Below, one piece after another: positions 8,817 through 19,458 of a stretch of DNA of 64,000 bases; the stretch's first letter is position 1, and every line of letters starts with the position of its first letter. The DNA lies in NCBI RefSeq assembly GCF_003403015.1, contig NZ_QURL01000003.1:558001-622000 (forward strand), written 5' to 3'. The notes beneath the pieces are model-generated. The model saw only the letters and a program-made list of their open reading frames with translations. It was not told the DNA's origin and made no database searches. Origin of the DNA: Fulvimarina endophytica (GTDB taxonomy: Bacteria; Pseudomonadota; Alphaproteobacteria; Rhizobiales; Rhizobiaceae). The translations under genes were made by a program, and so were the position numbers.

Positions 8817-9302
8817 GCGGCGCTCCTTCTGTCCTTTGGAGACCGGTGTGGATCGGCCTTGCCGTCGTCAACCGGTCTTCTTCTCGTTTCGGGGTGTCGA
8901 TACGGAACGGGCCGTCGCCTTCGAGGGCCGCGAGAACCCTTTTGGCCCCCCGTCTCGCGCTTCGCACTCGCTCCCTGCCCGGCGCTCGGCCGCGCCCGGA
9001 CGTTATCACTCCCGGCTCACTCCCCGGCAAGGCGCGCCGTCGATCCTCATCCCCGAGGGCGACGTCTGCCTCTTGCCCGCAATGCTACACACATTGTTTG
9101 TATAGAAACAAGTTATGCCCTCGAGAATTTTTCTCGAGATAGTGAAATCAGGGTGTTGGAGACTTTTGTGCGTTGCAGCGACGAATTTTCAGGCAGCGAT
9201 TTGTCTGAAAATCACGCAGCATGGGCAAGGCTTGTGCGCCTCATGCTGCGTCCGGCGTACGATGTCCCGGAACCGATGCCCCGATGCCCGGCCCCGTCCG
9301 AC
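8817..9302. other. 486-bp non-coding stretch between nicE and nicR
   Basis: No credible gene is seen. It contains the palindrome at 9094-9111. Read on the minus strand, that palindrome is followed by TAGCAT, so TTGTTT (inside the palindrome) and TAGCAT, 18 bases apart, are a plausible promoter for nicE-D-X-F. Bases 9112-9250 are noticeably more AT-rich than their surroundings. The nicR coding region starts at 9303. Confidence 0.55.
9094..9111. promoter_or_regulatory. Candidate NicR operator for nicE-D-X-F
   Basis: TTGTTTGTATAGAAACAA, an 18-bp palindrome with one mismatched pair. The same element, consensus TTGTTTGTATACAAACAA, recurs at 9877-9894 and 14021-14038, in front of the other nic units. 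On the minus strand it overlaps a possible -35 for nicE, consistent with repression. Confidence 0.75.
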
Positions 9303-9749
9303 TCAGGTGAGCTTGGCGAGGAGTTTGAGGAAGACGACCTGCTCGCGCTTGGTGAGCGGCTGGACGGTCTCCTCCGTGATGTCCTTGACGATCGGGATGA
9401 CGTCGCGCAGCAGCGCCCGGCCCTTTTCGGTGGAGCGCAGGAGATAGCGGCGCTTGTCCGTCCTGTCCCGTTCCGTGGTCAGGAGCCCCTGCTTCTCGAG
9501 CCTGGAGATGACGCCCTTGGTCGTCGCGGCATCCATGGCGACGAGGCGGCCGAGCGCGTTCTGGGAGATCGGCTCGGGCTCGGCGAAGAGGCGGACCAGC
9601 GTCGAGAACTGGGTCGGCGTCAGATTGCCCGCCATCTTCCTGGCGAAGATCATCATGTGGCGCTGATAGGCCTTGCGCAGGAGGAAGCCCACCTGTTCGT
9701 CGAGCCTGTAGTCGAGATCGGGCTCGCTCTGGTGTTCTGGACGGCTCAA
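9303..9749 (-). CDS. nicR: MarR-family repressor NicR of nicotinate genes
   Basis: A 149-residue winged-helix regulator: the region LTPTQFSTLVRLFAEPEPISQNALGRLVAMDAATTKGVISRLEKQGLL is a typical MarR helix-turn-helix and is followed by the wing (RTDKRRYLL). In Pseudomonas, NicR represses nic genes until 6-hydroxynicotinate is present. I prefer the TTG start at 9749, since GGGGAG lies seven bases upstream and the protein begins near the normal MarR N-terminus; an in-frame TTG at 9809 is possible. The gene is divergent from nicA, and the candidate operator at 9877-9894 lies in the shared 182-bp region, which would allow autoregulation. Confidence 0.87.
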   Translation of the reverse strand: MSRPEHQSEPDLDYRLDEQVGFLLRKAYQRHMMIFARKMAGNLTPTQFSTLVRLFAEPEPISQNALGRLVAMDAATTKGVISRLEKQGLLTTERDRTDKRRYLLRSTEKGRALLRDVIPIVKDITEETVQPLTKREQVVFLKLLAKLT

Positions 9750-9876
9750 CGCGGGGCTCCCCGTTCGCGTGCGTTCACCGTCGATGGCACATCGCCACCG
9801 CCCGGACAAGGCCGTGCCGCGTTCGGCGGCAGGGGCTGGCGCAGCTTTGTGCAGGCTTCGGCTTTCCTCGGCCAGA

Positions 9877-9894
9877 TTGTTTGTATAAAAACAA
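9877..9894. promoter_or_regulatory. Candidate NicR operator in the nicR-nicA divergent region
   Basis: TTGTTTGTATAAAAACAA, the second copy of the 18-bp palindrome, 37 bases before the nicA start and 127 bases before nicR. It can overlap promoter elements in both directions. Confidence 0.77.
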
Positions 9895-9931
9895 TTATGA
9901 GATGCTGTCTGCGAGGAAGGGGAGGTCTCTC

Positions 9932-10432
9932 GTGAGCCTTTCGGTCGAATTCTCGGTCAATGGTCGATCCGTCGCCGTCGGGCTGGACGATCCGAGACGC
10001 ACGCTGCTCGACGTCCTGCGCAACGATCTCGGGCTGACGGGGCCGAAATACGGCTGCGGCCTTGCCCAGTGCGGCTCGTGCACCGTCCTCGTCGACGAGG
10101 CGCCCGCGCGGGCCTGCGTGCTGCGCGCGGCGAAGGCTGAAGGCATGCGCGTCGTCACGCTGGAGGGACTGGCGGATGGCGAGGTGCCGCATCCCGTCCA
10201 ACAGGCCTTCGTAGAGGAGACGGGCGCCCAGTGCGGCTATTGCCTCAATGGCATGATCATGACGACGATCGCACTCCTCACAGAGAACCCCGATCCGTCC
10301 GAGGCCGAGATCCGCTCGGCCCTGCGGCACAATCTCTGCCGCTGCGGCACGCACCGGGAGATCGTCGCCTCGGTGGCGAAGGCCGCCCGGCTGATGAGAG
10401 AGAGCGGGACGAGGGGGAGGGGGCGGATATGA
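9932..10432 (+). CDS. nicA: Nicotinate dehydrogenase small subunit NicA ([2Fe-2S])
   Basis: A 166-residue iron-sulfur protein with the two cluster motifs of molybdenum hydroxylase small subunits: YGCGLAQCGSC near residues 40-50 and CGYCLNGM with LCRCGTH in the C-terminal half. Together with NicB it hydroxylates nicotinate to 6-hydroxynicotinate. The GTG at 9932 is chosen because AAGGGGAGG lies five to six bases upstream and the product then matches the NicA length; an ATG at 9902 and a TTG at 9881 lie within or next to the operator. Its stop overlaps the nicB start (ATGA), so the two subunits are coupled. Confidence 0.92.
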   Translation: MSLSVEFSVNGRSVAVGLDDPRRTLLDVLRNDLGLTGPKYGCGLAQCGSCTVLVDEAPARACVLRAAKAEGMRVVTLEGLADGEVPHPVQQAFVEETGAQCGYCLNGMIMTTIALLTENPDPSEAEIRSALRHNLCRCGTHREIVASVAKAARLMRESGTRGRGRI

Positions 10433-13400
10433 GCGGGACACGAGCCGAGGCGATCACGGTCTACCGGGAGACCGGCACTCATCGCGAAACCTTTCTTCGG
10501 CTCGATGCGGACGGATCGCTGACCGCCTTCAACGGCCATGTGGATCTCGGCACGGGCATCGAGACGGCGCTGGCGCAGATCGTCGCCGAGGAGCTCGACC
10601 TGCCTCTCGGCCAGGTGCGCGTGGTGCTCGGCGATACCGCTCACACGCCGAACCAGGGCCCGACTATCGCCTCCGAGACGATCCAGATCACGGCGGTTCC
10701 CTTGCGCCATGGCGCCGCGCAGATCCGCGCCGAGCTCGTCGCCCGCGCCGCGCTGCGCCTCAACGCGCCCGCCGGCGAGATCGAGACGATCGAAGGCGAG
10801 GCCCGGAGCGCGAACGGGTCCGTCACCTACGGCGAACTCGTGAGCGGCGAGGCGGCAGCGCTCGCTCTCGATCCGGGTGCCCCGGTCAAGGCGCCGGGCG
10901 ACTACCGGATCGTCGGCCGGCCAGTCCCGCGCGTCGACCTGCCGGGCAAGGCGCTGGGCCGCCATGTCTATATCCACGACGTTACCGTGCCCGGCATGGT
11001 GCACGGCCATGTAGTGCGCCCGCCCTATCACGGGCGCGAGGCCGGCGATTTCGTCGGCCACAGCCTTCTCGGCTATGACGAGGCTGCCGTCAGCGCCATG
11101 CCGGGCTTCATCGCCGTGGTGCGCGAGGCCGATTTCCTCGCCGTCGTCGCCGAGCGCGAGGATCAGGCGCGGGCGATCGCCGAGGCCCTGCCGGTGGACT
11201 GGCGCATGCCGCCCGATCTGCCTGAGATGCGCAGCCTTGCCGATACGATCCGCTGCCAGCCGGCGACGGCGCGCGCCTGCGACAGATCCGGCGATTTCGC
11301 GCGGGGCATCGATGAATGCGACCTGCGCGCCGCGCGCACCTATGTCTGGCCCTACCACCTGCACGGCTCCATCGGCCCCTCGGTGTCGATCGCCGACTGG
11401 AACGGGGGGCGGCCGATCCTCTGGTCCGGCACCCAGAACCCGCACATGCTGCGCGCCGATCTCGCCCGGCTCGTGGATCTTGCCGAAGAGGATATCGAGA
11501 TCCGGCGCCATCAGGCGGCCGGCTGCTATGGCCGCAACTGCGCCGACGATGTGGGCGCCGACGCGCTGCTTCTCGCCCGCGCCGTGGGGCGGCCGGTCCG
11601 GGTTCAGCTGACGCGGGCGCAGGAGCATCTGTGGGAGCCGAAGGGCGCCGCGCAGGTGATGGACGTGGAGGGCGGGCTCCTCGGCGGCGATCTCCACGCC
11701 TACAGCCTCGACACCTGGTATCCCTCCAACCGGGCCACCAATCTCGGCCTTCTCCTCACCCGCCGCGTCATCGCCGAGCCGCGCCCCTCGGACATGGGCG
11801 ACCGCACCATTGTGCCGCCCTACCGCATCCCCCACAAGGCGATCACGGTCCACGACATGGCGCCGATCGTGCGGGCCGCCTGGATGCGCGGGGTCTCGGC
11901 CCTGCCGAACACCTTCGCCCATGAGAGCTTCGTGGACGAGATGGCCTATGAGGCAAGACAGGATCCGGTCGACTTCCGCCTGCGCCATCTGGACGATCCG
12001 CGCACCCGCACGCTGATCCTGCGCACGGCCGAGGAGGGCGGCTGGGAGCCGCGCACAGCCCCGCGCAGGCGGCGCGAGGGGCGCATGGCCTATGGCCAGG
12101 GATTTGCCTATGCGACCTATGTCCACGGCACATTTCCCGGGACCGCGGCCGCTGCCGCCACTTGGGTCTGCGACGTCGCCGTCGACATGGAGACCGGCGA
12201 GGTGCAACTCACCCGCGTCTTCGTCGGCCAGGACCAGGGCCTCGTCATCAATCCCGACGGGGTGCGCCACCAGATCCACGGCAATGTGAACCAGACCGCG
12301 AGCCGCGTCCTCAAGGAGGAGGTGAGCTTCGAGGAGATCACGGTCACGCCGTCGAGCTGGGCGACCTATCCGCTGGCGACCTTCGAGGAGGTGCCGAGGA
12401 TCGAGACCATGCTGGTCGAGCGGGCGGAGGACCCGGCGCTCGGCGTCGGCGAAAGCGCCGCCGTTCCGGCCGCTGCCGCCATCGCCAACGCGATCTTCGA
12501 CGCGACGGGCGTTCGCATGCGCGAGGCCCCGTTCACGCCCGAGCGCATGCGGGCGGCGATGGGCATCCATCGCCGCGAGGACGGGCGCCTGCAGGGCTCG
12601 GCCGATCACGCGCCGCGTCTTAGCGGTGCAATGAAGCCCGCGACATGGTTCGGCCGCTTGCGCTCGAAGGGCATCGGCCTTGCCGCCGTCCTCGGCGGCA
12701 CGCTGTCCCTCGGTGCGCTCGCCCTGCCGATCCAGCGGGCGATCCCGCCGACGAGCGCCCCGCCGGCATCGAGCTTTTCGGCCGAGCTCCTCGAAAAGGG
12801 CAGGCAGGTCTTTGCCGCCGGCAATTGCGGCGACTGCCATACGGCCCCCGGCGGCGCGCCCAATGCCGGCGGCCTCGAGATCGTCACGCCCTACGGGACG
12901 ATCCACACCACCAATCTGACCCCCGATCCCGAGACCGGCCTCGGCCGATGGAGCCTCGAGGCCTTCGAACGGGCGATGCGGCACGGGATCTCGCGCGACG
13001 GGACCCATCTCTATCCCGCCTTTCCCTATACCTCCTTTTCGAAGATGACCGATGACGACATCTTCGCGCTCTACGCCTATCTCCAGACGCTGGAGCCGGT
13101 GGCCCGAGAGACCGCGCGGGCCGAGATGGTTTTCCCGGCCAATCTCCGCCCGGTCAACGCGCTCTGGAACGCGCTCCATCACGATTCGGCGCCCATCGAG
13201 CGGCATCCGGCGCGGGGCGCGGACTGGAACCGGGGCCGGTATCTCGTGGAGGCGACGGGCCATTGCTCGGCCTGCCACAGCCCGCGCAATCTCCTCGGCG
13301 CCGAAAAGACGGGCAAGGCCGCGCTGACCGGCTCCCTCGTCAAGGGATGGTACGCGCCGGCGATCGCCGGCGATGCGGCCTCCGCCTTCGGCTGGAGCGA

Positions 13401-13878
13401 GGAGCGCTATTACGCCTATCTGCGCACCGGGCTCGCCGAGGGTTTCGCGAGCGCATCCGGGCCGATGGCCGATGTGGTCGCCAATCTGAAGGCCCTGCCC
13501 GACGAGGACATCCGGGCGATGGCGACCTATCTCGCCTCGGCTCTGCCGAACGTTCCCGAAGCCCGGCTCGCCGATCCCGCCGCTGCGGCCCGGCCGATGC
13601 CCGACGCCACCCACAGGATCTTCGAGAGCGCCTGCGCCACCTGCCACGAGCCGGCGCTCGCCTCGCTCGCCACGGCCGCGACTATTCCCCTTTCGCGCTC
13701 GGCCGCCATCCGCTCGCCGGACGACGAGGCGCTGAAGACCGTGATCCGTCAGGGCATCGAGGCGCCGCTCGCGCTTGCCGGGCGCGACATGCCCGGCTTT
13801 GCGGGCGAACTCACCGAGGGCCAGATCGCCGATCTCGCCGCCTATGTGAGGATGCGCTACGCGCCTGCCTCGCCCTGA
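10429..13878 (+). CDS. nicB: Nicotinate dehydrogenase large subunit NicB (Moco domain plus tri-heme cytochrome c)
   Basis: A 1149-residue fusion. Residues 1 to about 720 are an aldehyde/xanthine oxidase-type molybdopterin domain, with GVGESAAVPAAAAI near its end as the active-site Glu region. A membrane-spanning helix follows (about 740-760, KGIGLAAVLGGTLSLGALALP). The C-terminal part carries three heme-binding CxxCH motifs at Cys800 (CGDCH), Cys946 (CSACH) and Cys1069 (CATCH). This is the Pseudomonas NicB layout: electrons leave through cytochrome c to the respiratory chain rather than NAD or O2. The start at 10429 overlaps the nicA stop. One frame covers the whole length with no break. Confidence 0.93.
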   Translation: MSGTRAEAITVYRETGTHRETFLRLDADGSLTAFNGHVDLGTGIETALAQIVAEELDLPLGQVRVVLGDTAHTPNQGPTIASETIQITAVPLRHGAAQIRAELVARAALRLNAPAGEIETIEGEARSANGSVTYGELVSGEAAALALDPGAPVKAPGDYRIVGRPVPRVDLPGKALGRHVYIHDVTVPGMVHGHVVRPPYHGREAGDFVGHSLLGYDEAAVSAMPGFIAVVREADFLAVVAEREDQARAIAEALPVDWRMPPDLPEMRSLADTIRCQPATARACDRSGDFARGIDECDLRAARTYVWPYHLHGSIGPSVSIADWNGGRPILWSGTQNPHMLRADLARLVDLAEEDIEIRRHQAAGCYGRNCADDVGADALLLARAVGRPVRVQLTRAQEHLWEPKGAAQVMDVEGGLLGGDLHAYSLDTWYPSNRATNLGLLLTRRVIAEPRPSDMGDRTIVPPYRIPHKAITVHDMAPIVRAAWMRGVSALPNTFAHESFVDEMAYEARQDPVDFRLRHLDDPRTRTLILRTAEEGGWEPRTAPRRRREGRMAYGQGFAYATYVHGTFPGTAAAAATWVCDVAVDMETGEVQLTRVFVGQDQGLVINPDGVRHQIHGNVNQTASRVLKEEVSFEEITVTPSSWATYPLATFEEVPRIETMLVERAEDPALGVGESAAVPAAAAIANAIFDATGVRMREAPFTPERMRAAMGIHRREDGRLQGSADHAPRLSGAMKPATWFGRLRSKGIGLAAVLGGTLSLGALALPIQRAIPPTSAPPASSFSAELLEKGRQVFAAGNCGDCHTAPGGAPNAGGLEIVTPYGTIHTTNLTPDPETGLGRWSLEAFERAMRHGISRDGTHLYPAFPYTSFSKMTDDDIFALYAYLQTLEPVARETARAEMVFPANLRPVNALWNALHHDSAPIERHPARGADWNRGRYLVEATGHCSACHSPRNLLGAEKTGKAALTGSLVKGWYAPAIAGDAASAFGWSEERYYAYLRTGLAEGFASASGPMADVVANLKALPDEDIRAMATYLASALPNVPEARLADPAAAARPMPDATHRIFESACATCHEPALASLATAATIPLSRSAAIRSPDDEALKTVIRQGIEAPLALAGRDMPGFAGELTEGQIADLAAYVRMRYAPASP

Positions 13879-13930
13879 GGCATGGGGGCGACCCGACGCC
13901 TGCGGGGGTTTCCGCATGTCGCAGCGCCGC

Positions 13931-13956
13931 CTCGGGCCTCGGGCCTCGGGCCTCGG
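13931..13956 (+). repeat. Short tandem repeat CTCGGGC
   Basis: Three exact copies of the 7-mer CTCGGGC followed by a partial fourth copy, in the gap between nicB and nicC. It may be a slippage-prone tract. No function is evident. Confidence 0.7.
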
Positions 13957-13978
13957 CGCCTGACCATCCCGGCAATGA

Positions 13979-15202
<1,224 letters not shown>

Positions 15203-15241
15203 TCGTCGCTGCCGGCGATCGACGCGCAAGGGACCGGTCGT

Positions 15242-15284
15242 GCCGCGCGGCCGGCTCCGCCGAAGGGGCGCTCGCGGCCTTTTT
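15242..15284 (+). terminator. Intrinsic terminator of nicC
   Basis: GCCGCG (15242-15247) pairs with CGCGGC (15273-15278), with further GC pairing inside the loop, followed by CTTTTT. It lies between convergent nicC and puuD. Confidence 0.55.
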
Positions 15285-15286
15285 CC

Positions 15287-16525
15287 TCAGTCGCCCGTCG
15301 CGTTGCGATACCAGGCGACGAGGGCCTGGCGATAGTCGTCCGTCATGGTCGAGACGGCATTGGGGGGCGGCATCGCATGGCTCGCCCCGGCCTGGATGAA
15401 GATCGCGTCGGCATGGCGCGCGACGTCGGCCTTCGTTTCCAGAACCACGCCCTTGGGCGGCCAGAGCATGGTCTCGCTGAACACCGGCTCGCGCGCATGG
15501 CACATGGAGCAGTTACCGAGCACCACCTGATAGGCCTCGTCGAAGCCGGCGGCGGACGCGAACTTCTCCTCGTAGGGGGTGAGGGGCCGGGCTTCGGCCT
15601 CCTCGACGCTGTCCATCATCGGGGCGGTGGAGAGCCAGGCGATGACGAGCATGATGAGGACCGTGACGAGCCAGGTCCAGTGCGGACCCTTGCCGGTCCT
15701 GTGCATGGTGTTGAAGTAGTGCCGGATGGAGACGCCCGTCAGGAAGACGAGGCTCGCGATGATCCAGGAATACTCGGTGGCGAAGGCCAGCGGGTAATGG
15801 GTGGAGAGCATCAGGAAGACGACCGGCAGTGTCAGGTAGTTGTTGTGGGTCGAGCGGACCTTGGCGATCTTGCCGTATTTCGCGTCCGGCGTGCGGCCGG
15901 CCTTCAGATCGGCGACGACGATGCGCTGGTTGGGCATGATCTGGAAGAAGACGTTCGCCGTCATGATCGTGGCGGTGAAGGCGCCGAGATGGAGAAGCGC
16001 CGCCCGGCCCGTGAAGATCTGGTTGTAGCCCCAGGACATGGCGACCAGGATGACGAAGAGGAGGAGCATCAGCAGCGTCGGCCGCTCGCTGAGCTTCGAC
16101 TTGCACATGGCGTCGTAGGCGAGCCAGCCGATGGTGAGCGAGGCGGCCGAGATGGCGATCCCCTGCCAGAGCGTCAGATCGGCCTTGGTGGGATCGAGGA
16201 GATAGAGTTCGCCCCCCACCCAGTAGACGATCATCAGGAGCGCCGCGCCCGAGAGCCAGGTCGTGTAGCTCTGCCATTTGTGCCAGGTCAGATGCTCGGG
16301 CATGCGTTCGGGCGCCACCAGATATTTGGTGGTGTGGTAGAAGCCGCCGCCGTGCACCTCCCATTCCTCGCCATAGGCGCCCTTCGGCATGTCGGGGGCC
16401 GGCCGCAGCATCAGGTCGAGGGCGATGAAGTAGAAGGAGGCGCCGATCCAAGCCATGGCGGCGATGACGTGCAGCCAGCGCACGGCAAAGCCCACCCAGT
16501 CCCAGACGGCAATCAGATCGTACAT
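15287..16525 (-). CDS. puuD: Membrane-bound urate hydroxylase PuuD with C-terminal cytochrome c
   Basis: A 412-residue protein. The N-terminal roughly 310 residues contain eight or so membrane helices and match the urate oxidase N-terminal domain (ARWLHVIAAMAWIGASFYF-like start, HGGGFYHTTKY, HNNYLTLPVVFLMLS). The C-terminal part carries one heme c motif, CSMCH at Cys339, and the distal SHAMPPPN region. PuuD oxidises urate to 5-hydroxyisourate and passes electrons to the respiratory chain, avoiding the H2O2 made by soluble uricase. It is divergent from a LysR regulator and near uraH and the puuE-uraD fusion, which handle the next steps. Confidence 0.92.
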   Translation of the reverse strand: MYDLIAVWDWVGFAVRWLHVIAAMAWIGASFYFIALDLMLRPAPDMPKGAYGEEWEVHGGGFYHTTKYLVAPERMPEHLTWHKWQSYTTWLSGAALLMIVYWVGGELYLLDPTKADLTLWQGIAISAASLTIGWLAYDAMCKSKLSERPTLLMLLLFVILVAMSWGYNQIFTGRAALLHLGAFTATIMTANVFFQIMPNQRIVVADLKAGRTPDAKYGKIAKVRSTHNNYLTLPVVFLMLSTHYPLAFATEYSWIIASLVFLTGVSIRHYFNTMHRTGKGPHWTWLVTVLIMLVIAWLSTAPMMDSVEEAEARPLTPYEEKFASAAGFDEAYQVVLGNCSMCHAREPVFSETMLWPPKGVVLETKADVARHADAIFIQAGASHAMPPPNAVSTMTDDYRQALVAWYRNATGD

Positions 16526-16624
16526 GGCGCGTTCCCCGAACCTCGTTTCACCCTCACGCTATGCGGACCGGGATTGTTTTGGTATCGATGGTGAGAGCCA
16601 AGCAGCATTAAAAATATCCGAACA

Positions 16625-17557
16625 ATGTCCTATCTCGACAATATCCGCACCTTCGTGCGTGTCTACGAACTGGGCAGCATGTCGGCCGCCGGCCGCGACC
16701 TTCGCATCTCGCCTGCCGTCACCTCCTCGCGCATTTCCCAGCTCGAGGAGCATCTCGGCGTCCGCCTGTTCCAGCGCACGACGCGGAGCCTGACCGCGAC
16801 CGAACAGGGAAAGGCCTTCTATCCGGGGGCCTGCGAGATTCTGGAATCGGTGGAGAACGCCGAGGCGCAGGTGGTCGACATCACCGAGCATCCGCGCGGC
16901 GCGCTCTATGTCGCAGCCCCGCTCGGCCTCGGGCGCAGCCTGATCGCGCCCCAGGTGCCGGCCTTCCTCGCCCAGTATCCCGATGTCAGCCTTCGGCTGC
17001 GCCTGACCGACCGGAAGGTCGACATCACCACGGAGGGGCTGGATCTCGCCTTCTTCCTCGGCCAGCCCGAGGACAGCACGCTGCGCATCCGAAAGATCGC
17101 CGATATCGAGCGGGTGCTGTGCGCCGCCCCGGCCTATGTCGCCGCGCGCGGGAGCCCGAAGAACGGCGACGAGCTCGTGGCCGCGGGGCACGAATGCCTC
17201 AATCTGCGCTTTCCGGGGGCGACGGAATTCCAGTGGCCGCTGACGACGCCCGAGGGGCCGAAGCGGTTCCGGGTGTCCGGGCGCTACGAATCGGACGACG
17301 GGAACGTCCTCACCGACTGGGCGCTCGCCGGATGCGGCATCGCGCTGAAGCCGATCTTCGAGATCGCCGATCATCTGGCGGCCGGCCGGCTCGTGCCGGT
17401 CGCGGTCGAAACGCCGCCCGAGCCGATCCAGATGGCCTGCCTCTTCACCCATCGCCGCCGCCAGGACCCCAAGACGCGCCTCTTCATGGACTTCGTCGTC
17501 GAGCGGGTCGGCAAGGCGGTGGAGGAGGCGCGTCGGCGCGTTCAGCTGCCGCGATAG
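16625..17557 (+). CDS. LysR-type regulator of purine genes (paralogue 1)
   Basis: A 310-residue LysR protein with an N-terminal winged helix ([31 protein letters not shown]) and a periplasmic-binding-like effector domain. It lies between puuD (divergent, 99-bp shared region) and uraH (convergent, overlapping by 16 bases at the 3' ends), so it very likely controls urate catabolism. It is a clear paralogue of the regulator at 34503-35474, sharing the MSY start, RxFVRVxELGS, RTTRS, GLDLAFFxGxPxDS and [15 protein letters not shown] stretches. The effector is unknown; urate or another purine intermediate is plausible. Confidence 0.88.
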   Translation: MSYLDNIRTFVRVYELGSMSAAGRDLRISPAVTSSRISQLEEHLGVRLFQRTTRSLTATEQGKAFYPGACEILESVENAEAQVVDITEHPRGALYVAAPLGLGRSLIAPQVPAFLAQYPDVSLRLRLTDRKVDITTEGLDLAFFLGQPEDSTLRIRKIADIERVLCAAPAYVAARGSPKNGDELVAAGHECLNLRFPGATEFQWPLTTPEGPKRFRVSGRYESDDGNVLTDWALAGCGIALKPIFEIADHLAAGRLVPVAVETPPEPIQMACLFTHRRRQDPKTRLFMDFVVERVGKAVEEARRRVQLPR

Positions 17558-17895
17558 GTGGAATAGCCGAAGGGCGAAAGGAGCAGCGGCACGTGATAGT
17601 GCGAGGCCTCCGATATGCCGAAGCGCAAGGGGATATCGCCCAGGAAGCGCGGGGTCTCAGGGGCGACGCCGACCTTGTCCAGATAGGCGCCGGCATGAAA
17701 GACGAGTTCGTAAATGCCGGTCGCAAAGCTCGCCTCGGGCAGGATCGGCTCGTCCGTGCGCCCGTCCGCATTGGTGACGAGCGTCTTCAGATGGGTGCGG
17801 GTCTCGCCCTCGATCCGGAAGAGCTCGATCCGCAGGCCTTCGGCCGGGCGGCCGCGGGCGGTATCGAGCACATGGGTCGTCAGATAGCCGGACAT
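17542..17895 (-). CDS. uraH: 5-hydroxyisourate hydrolase (transthyretin-like)
   Basis: A 117-residue transthyretin-related protein that hydrolyses 5-hydroxyisourate to OHCU in the urate pathway. The hallmark segments are present: [14 protein letters not shown] at the N-terminus, the central [14 protein letters not shown] and the C-terminal YRGS. The His and Arg of these segments form the active site in the family. The start lies 76 bases from the palindrome at 17971-17987, in a region shared with the puuE-uraD fusion. The 3' end overlaps the convergent LysR gene by 16 bases. Confidence 0.95.
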   Translation of the reverse strand: MSGYLTTHVLDTARGRPAEGLRIELFRIEGETRTHLKTLVTNADGRTDEPILPEASFATGIYELVFHAGAYLDKVGVAPETPRFLGDIPLRFGISEASHYHVPLLLSPFGYSTYRGS

Positions 17896-17970
17896 CGTCT
17901 TCCTCCAGGATGAGACGCCATCTAGGGCGCACCGGCGCCCGAGCGCAAAGCGCGCCCGTGCGAAGGGACC

Positions 17971-17987
17971 TTCAAACGCAATTTGAA
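17971..17987. promoter_or_regulatory. LysR-type operator between uraH and puuE-uraD
   Basis: TTCAAA-N5-TTTGAA, a perfect inverted repeat of the LysR T-N11-A type, flanked by GGACC (17966-17970) and GGTCC (17992-17996). The core TTCAA-N7-TTGAA also occurs at the lysR-xdhA divergent promoter (34436-34456). Confidence 0.65.
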
Positions 17988-18045
17988 AAACGGTCCAACC
18001 GTGCTGGTCTATGCTCCGGGCTCGTTTGGGAAAAGGATTTCATCG

Positions 18046-19458
18046 GTGACACGCTATCCTCGCGACATGGCCGGCTACGGCGCCAATCCCCCGGCCGCCA
18101 ACTGGCCGAACGGCGCGAAAATCGCAGTCCAGATCGTCCTCAATTACGAGGAGGGTGGCGAGAACAACATCCTCCACGGCGATGCGGCCTCGGAAGCCTT
18201 CCTGTCCGAGATCACCGGAGCCCAGCCCTGGCCGGGCAAGCGCCACTGGAACATGGAGACGATCTACGAATACGGCTCGCGGGCCGGCTTCTGGCGCGTC
18301 CACCGCATGCTGAAGGACGTTCCGGTCACGGTCTATGGCGTGGCCACCGCGCTCGCCCGCGCACCCGAGCAGGTCGCGGCGATGAAGGAGGCCGGCTGGG
18401 AGATCGCCAGCCACGGCCTGAAATGGATCGAGCACAAGGATATGAGCGCCGAGGAGGAGCGCGAGCAGATCCGCGAGGCGATCCGGCTCCACACCGAGGT
18501 GACGGGCGAGGCGCCGCGCGGCTGGTATACGGGCCGCTGTTCGATGAACACCATGGAGCTCGCGGCCGAGGCGGGGGATTTCGCCTATCTCGCCGACAGC
18601 TACAGCGACGATCTTCCCTACTGGATGGAAGCGGGCGGCAAGGACCAGCTCGTCGTGCCCTATACGATGGACTGCAACGACATGCGCTTTGCGATCCAGG
18701 CCGGCTTCACCACCGGCGAGGATTTCGAGGCCATGCTGCGCGATGCCTTCGACGTCCTCTACGAAGAGGGCGAGGCGGGATCGCCGAAGATGATGTCGAT
18801 CGGCCTCCACTGCCGGCTGATCGGCCGTCCGAGCAGGGCCGCGGCCCTGAAGCGGGCGCTCGACTACTTCAGGAGCCATGAGGGCGTCTGGTTCGCGACG
18901 CGTCTCGAGATCGCCGAGCATTGGGCGCGCGAGCATCCGCCGGTGAAGGGTCTCCGCCCGTCGCGGATGGACCGGGAGACTTTCGTCGCCGAATTCGGCG
19001 GCGTGTTCGAGCATTCGCCCTGGATCGCGGAAGGGGCGCACGGGCTGGAACTCGGAACGATGCACGACACGGCGACCGGCGTTCATTCGGCGCTCGCCCG
19101 CATCTTCCGCTCCGCATCGGACGAGAAGCGGCTCGACGTGCTGAAGGCCCATCCCGACCTCGCCGGCAAGCTCGCGGCGGCCAAGCGGTTGACGGCGGAA
19201 TCCTCGGCCGAACAGGCCTCGGTCGGCCTCGACGCCCTGACCGACGAGGAGCGGCGGACCTTCACCGAACTCAACGAGGCCTATACCGACAAATTCGGCT
19301 TCCCCTTCATCATCGCCGTGCGCGACAACACCAAGGCCTCGATCATGGAGGCTTTCCGCCGCCGGATCGATCAGACCCGCGAGACGGAATTCACTGAAGC
19401 CTGCCGGCAGGTGGAGCGGATCGCCGAACTGCGCCTGCGCGAGAAGCTGTCCGCATGA
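18046..19458 (+). CDS. puuE: Bifunctional allantoinase PuuE / OHCU decarboxylase UraD
   Basis: A 470-residue fusion. Residues 1 to about 295 form a polysaccharide-deacetylase-like (NodB fold) allantoinase of the PuuE type, beginning YPRDMAGYG and including NYEEGGE, LYEYGSRAGFWR-like and SHGLKWI motifs. Residues from about 305 to 468 form an OHCU decarboxylase (UraD) with HSPWIAE and LKAHPDLAGKLA. The protein therefore converts OHCU to S-allantoin and allantoin to allantoate, two non-consecutive-domain steps in one chain. Start: the GTG at 18046 follows AAAAGG by nine bases; the TTG at 17983 lies inside the operator. The stop overlaps allA by four bases. Confidence 0.92.
   Translation: MTRYPRDMAGYGANPPAANWPNGAKIAVQIVLNYEEGGENNILHGDAASEAFLSEITGAQPWPGKRHWNMETIYEYGSRAGFWRVHRMLKDVPVTVYGVATALARAPEQVAAMKEAGWEIASHGLKWIEHKDMSAEEEREQIREAIRLHTEVTGEAPRGWYTGRCSMNTMELAAEAGDFAYLADSYSDDLPYWMEAGGKDQLVVPYTMDCNDMRFAIQAGFTTGEDFEAMLRDAFDVLYEEGEAGSPKMMSIGLHCRLIGRPSRAAALKRALDYFRSHEGVWFATRLEIAEHWAREHPPVKGLRPSRMDRETFVAEFGGVFEHSPWIAEGAHGLELGTMHDTATGVHSALARIFRSASDEKRLDVLKAHPDLAGKLAAAKRLTAESSAEQASVGLDALTDEERRTFTELNEAYTDKFGFPFIIAVRDNTKASIMEAFRRRIDQTRETEFTEACRQVERIAELRLREKLSA

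Noticed and set aside
8817..9302. Possible small protein gene between nicE and nicR
   Set aside because: Open frames here are shadows without start signals. The region is better explained as a long leader with promoter and operator.
13931..13956. CRISPR or larger repeat array
   Set aside because: Only a 7-bp unit in three copies plus a partial copy with no spacers; a simple tandem repeat.
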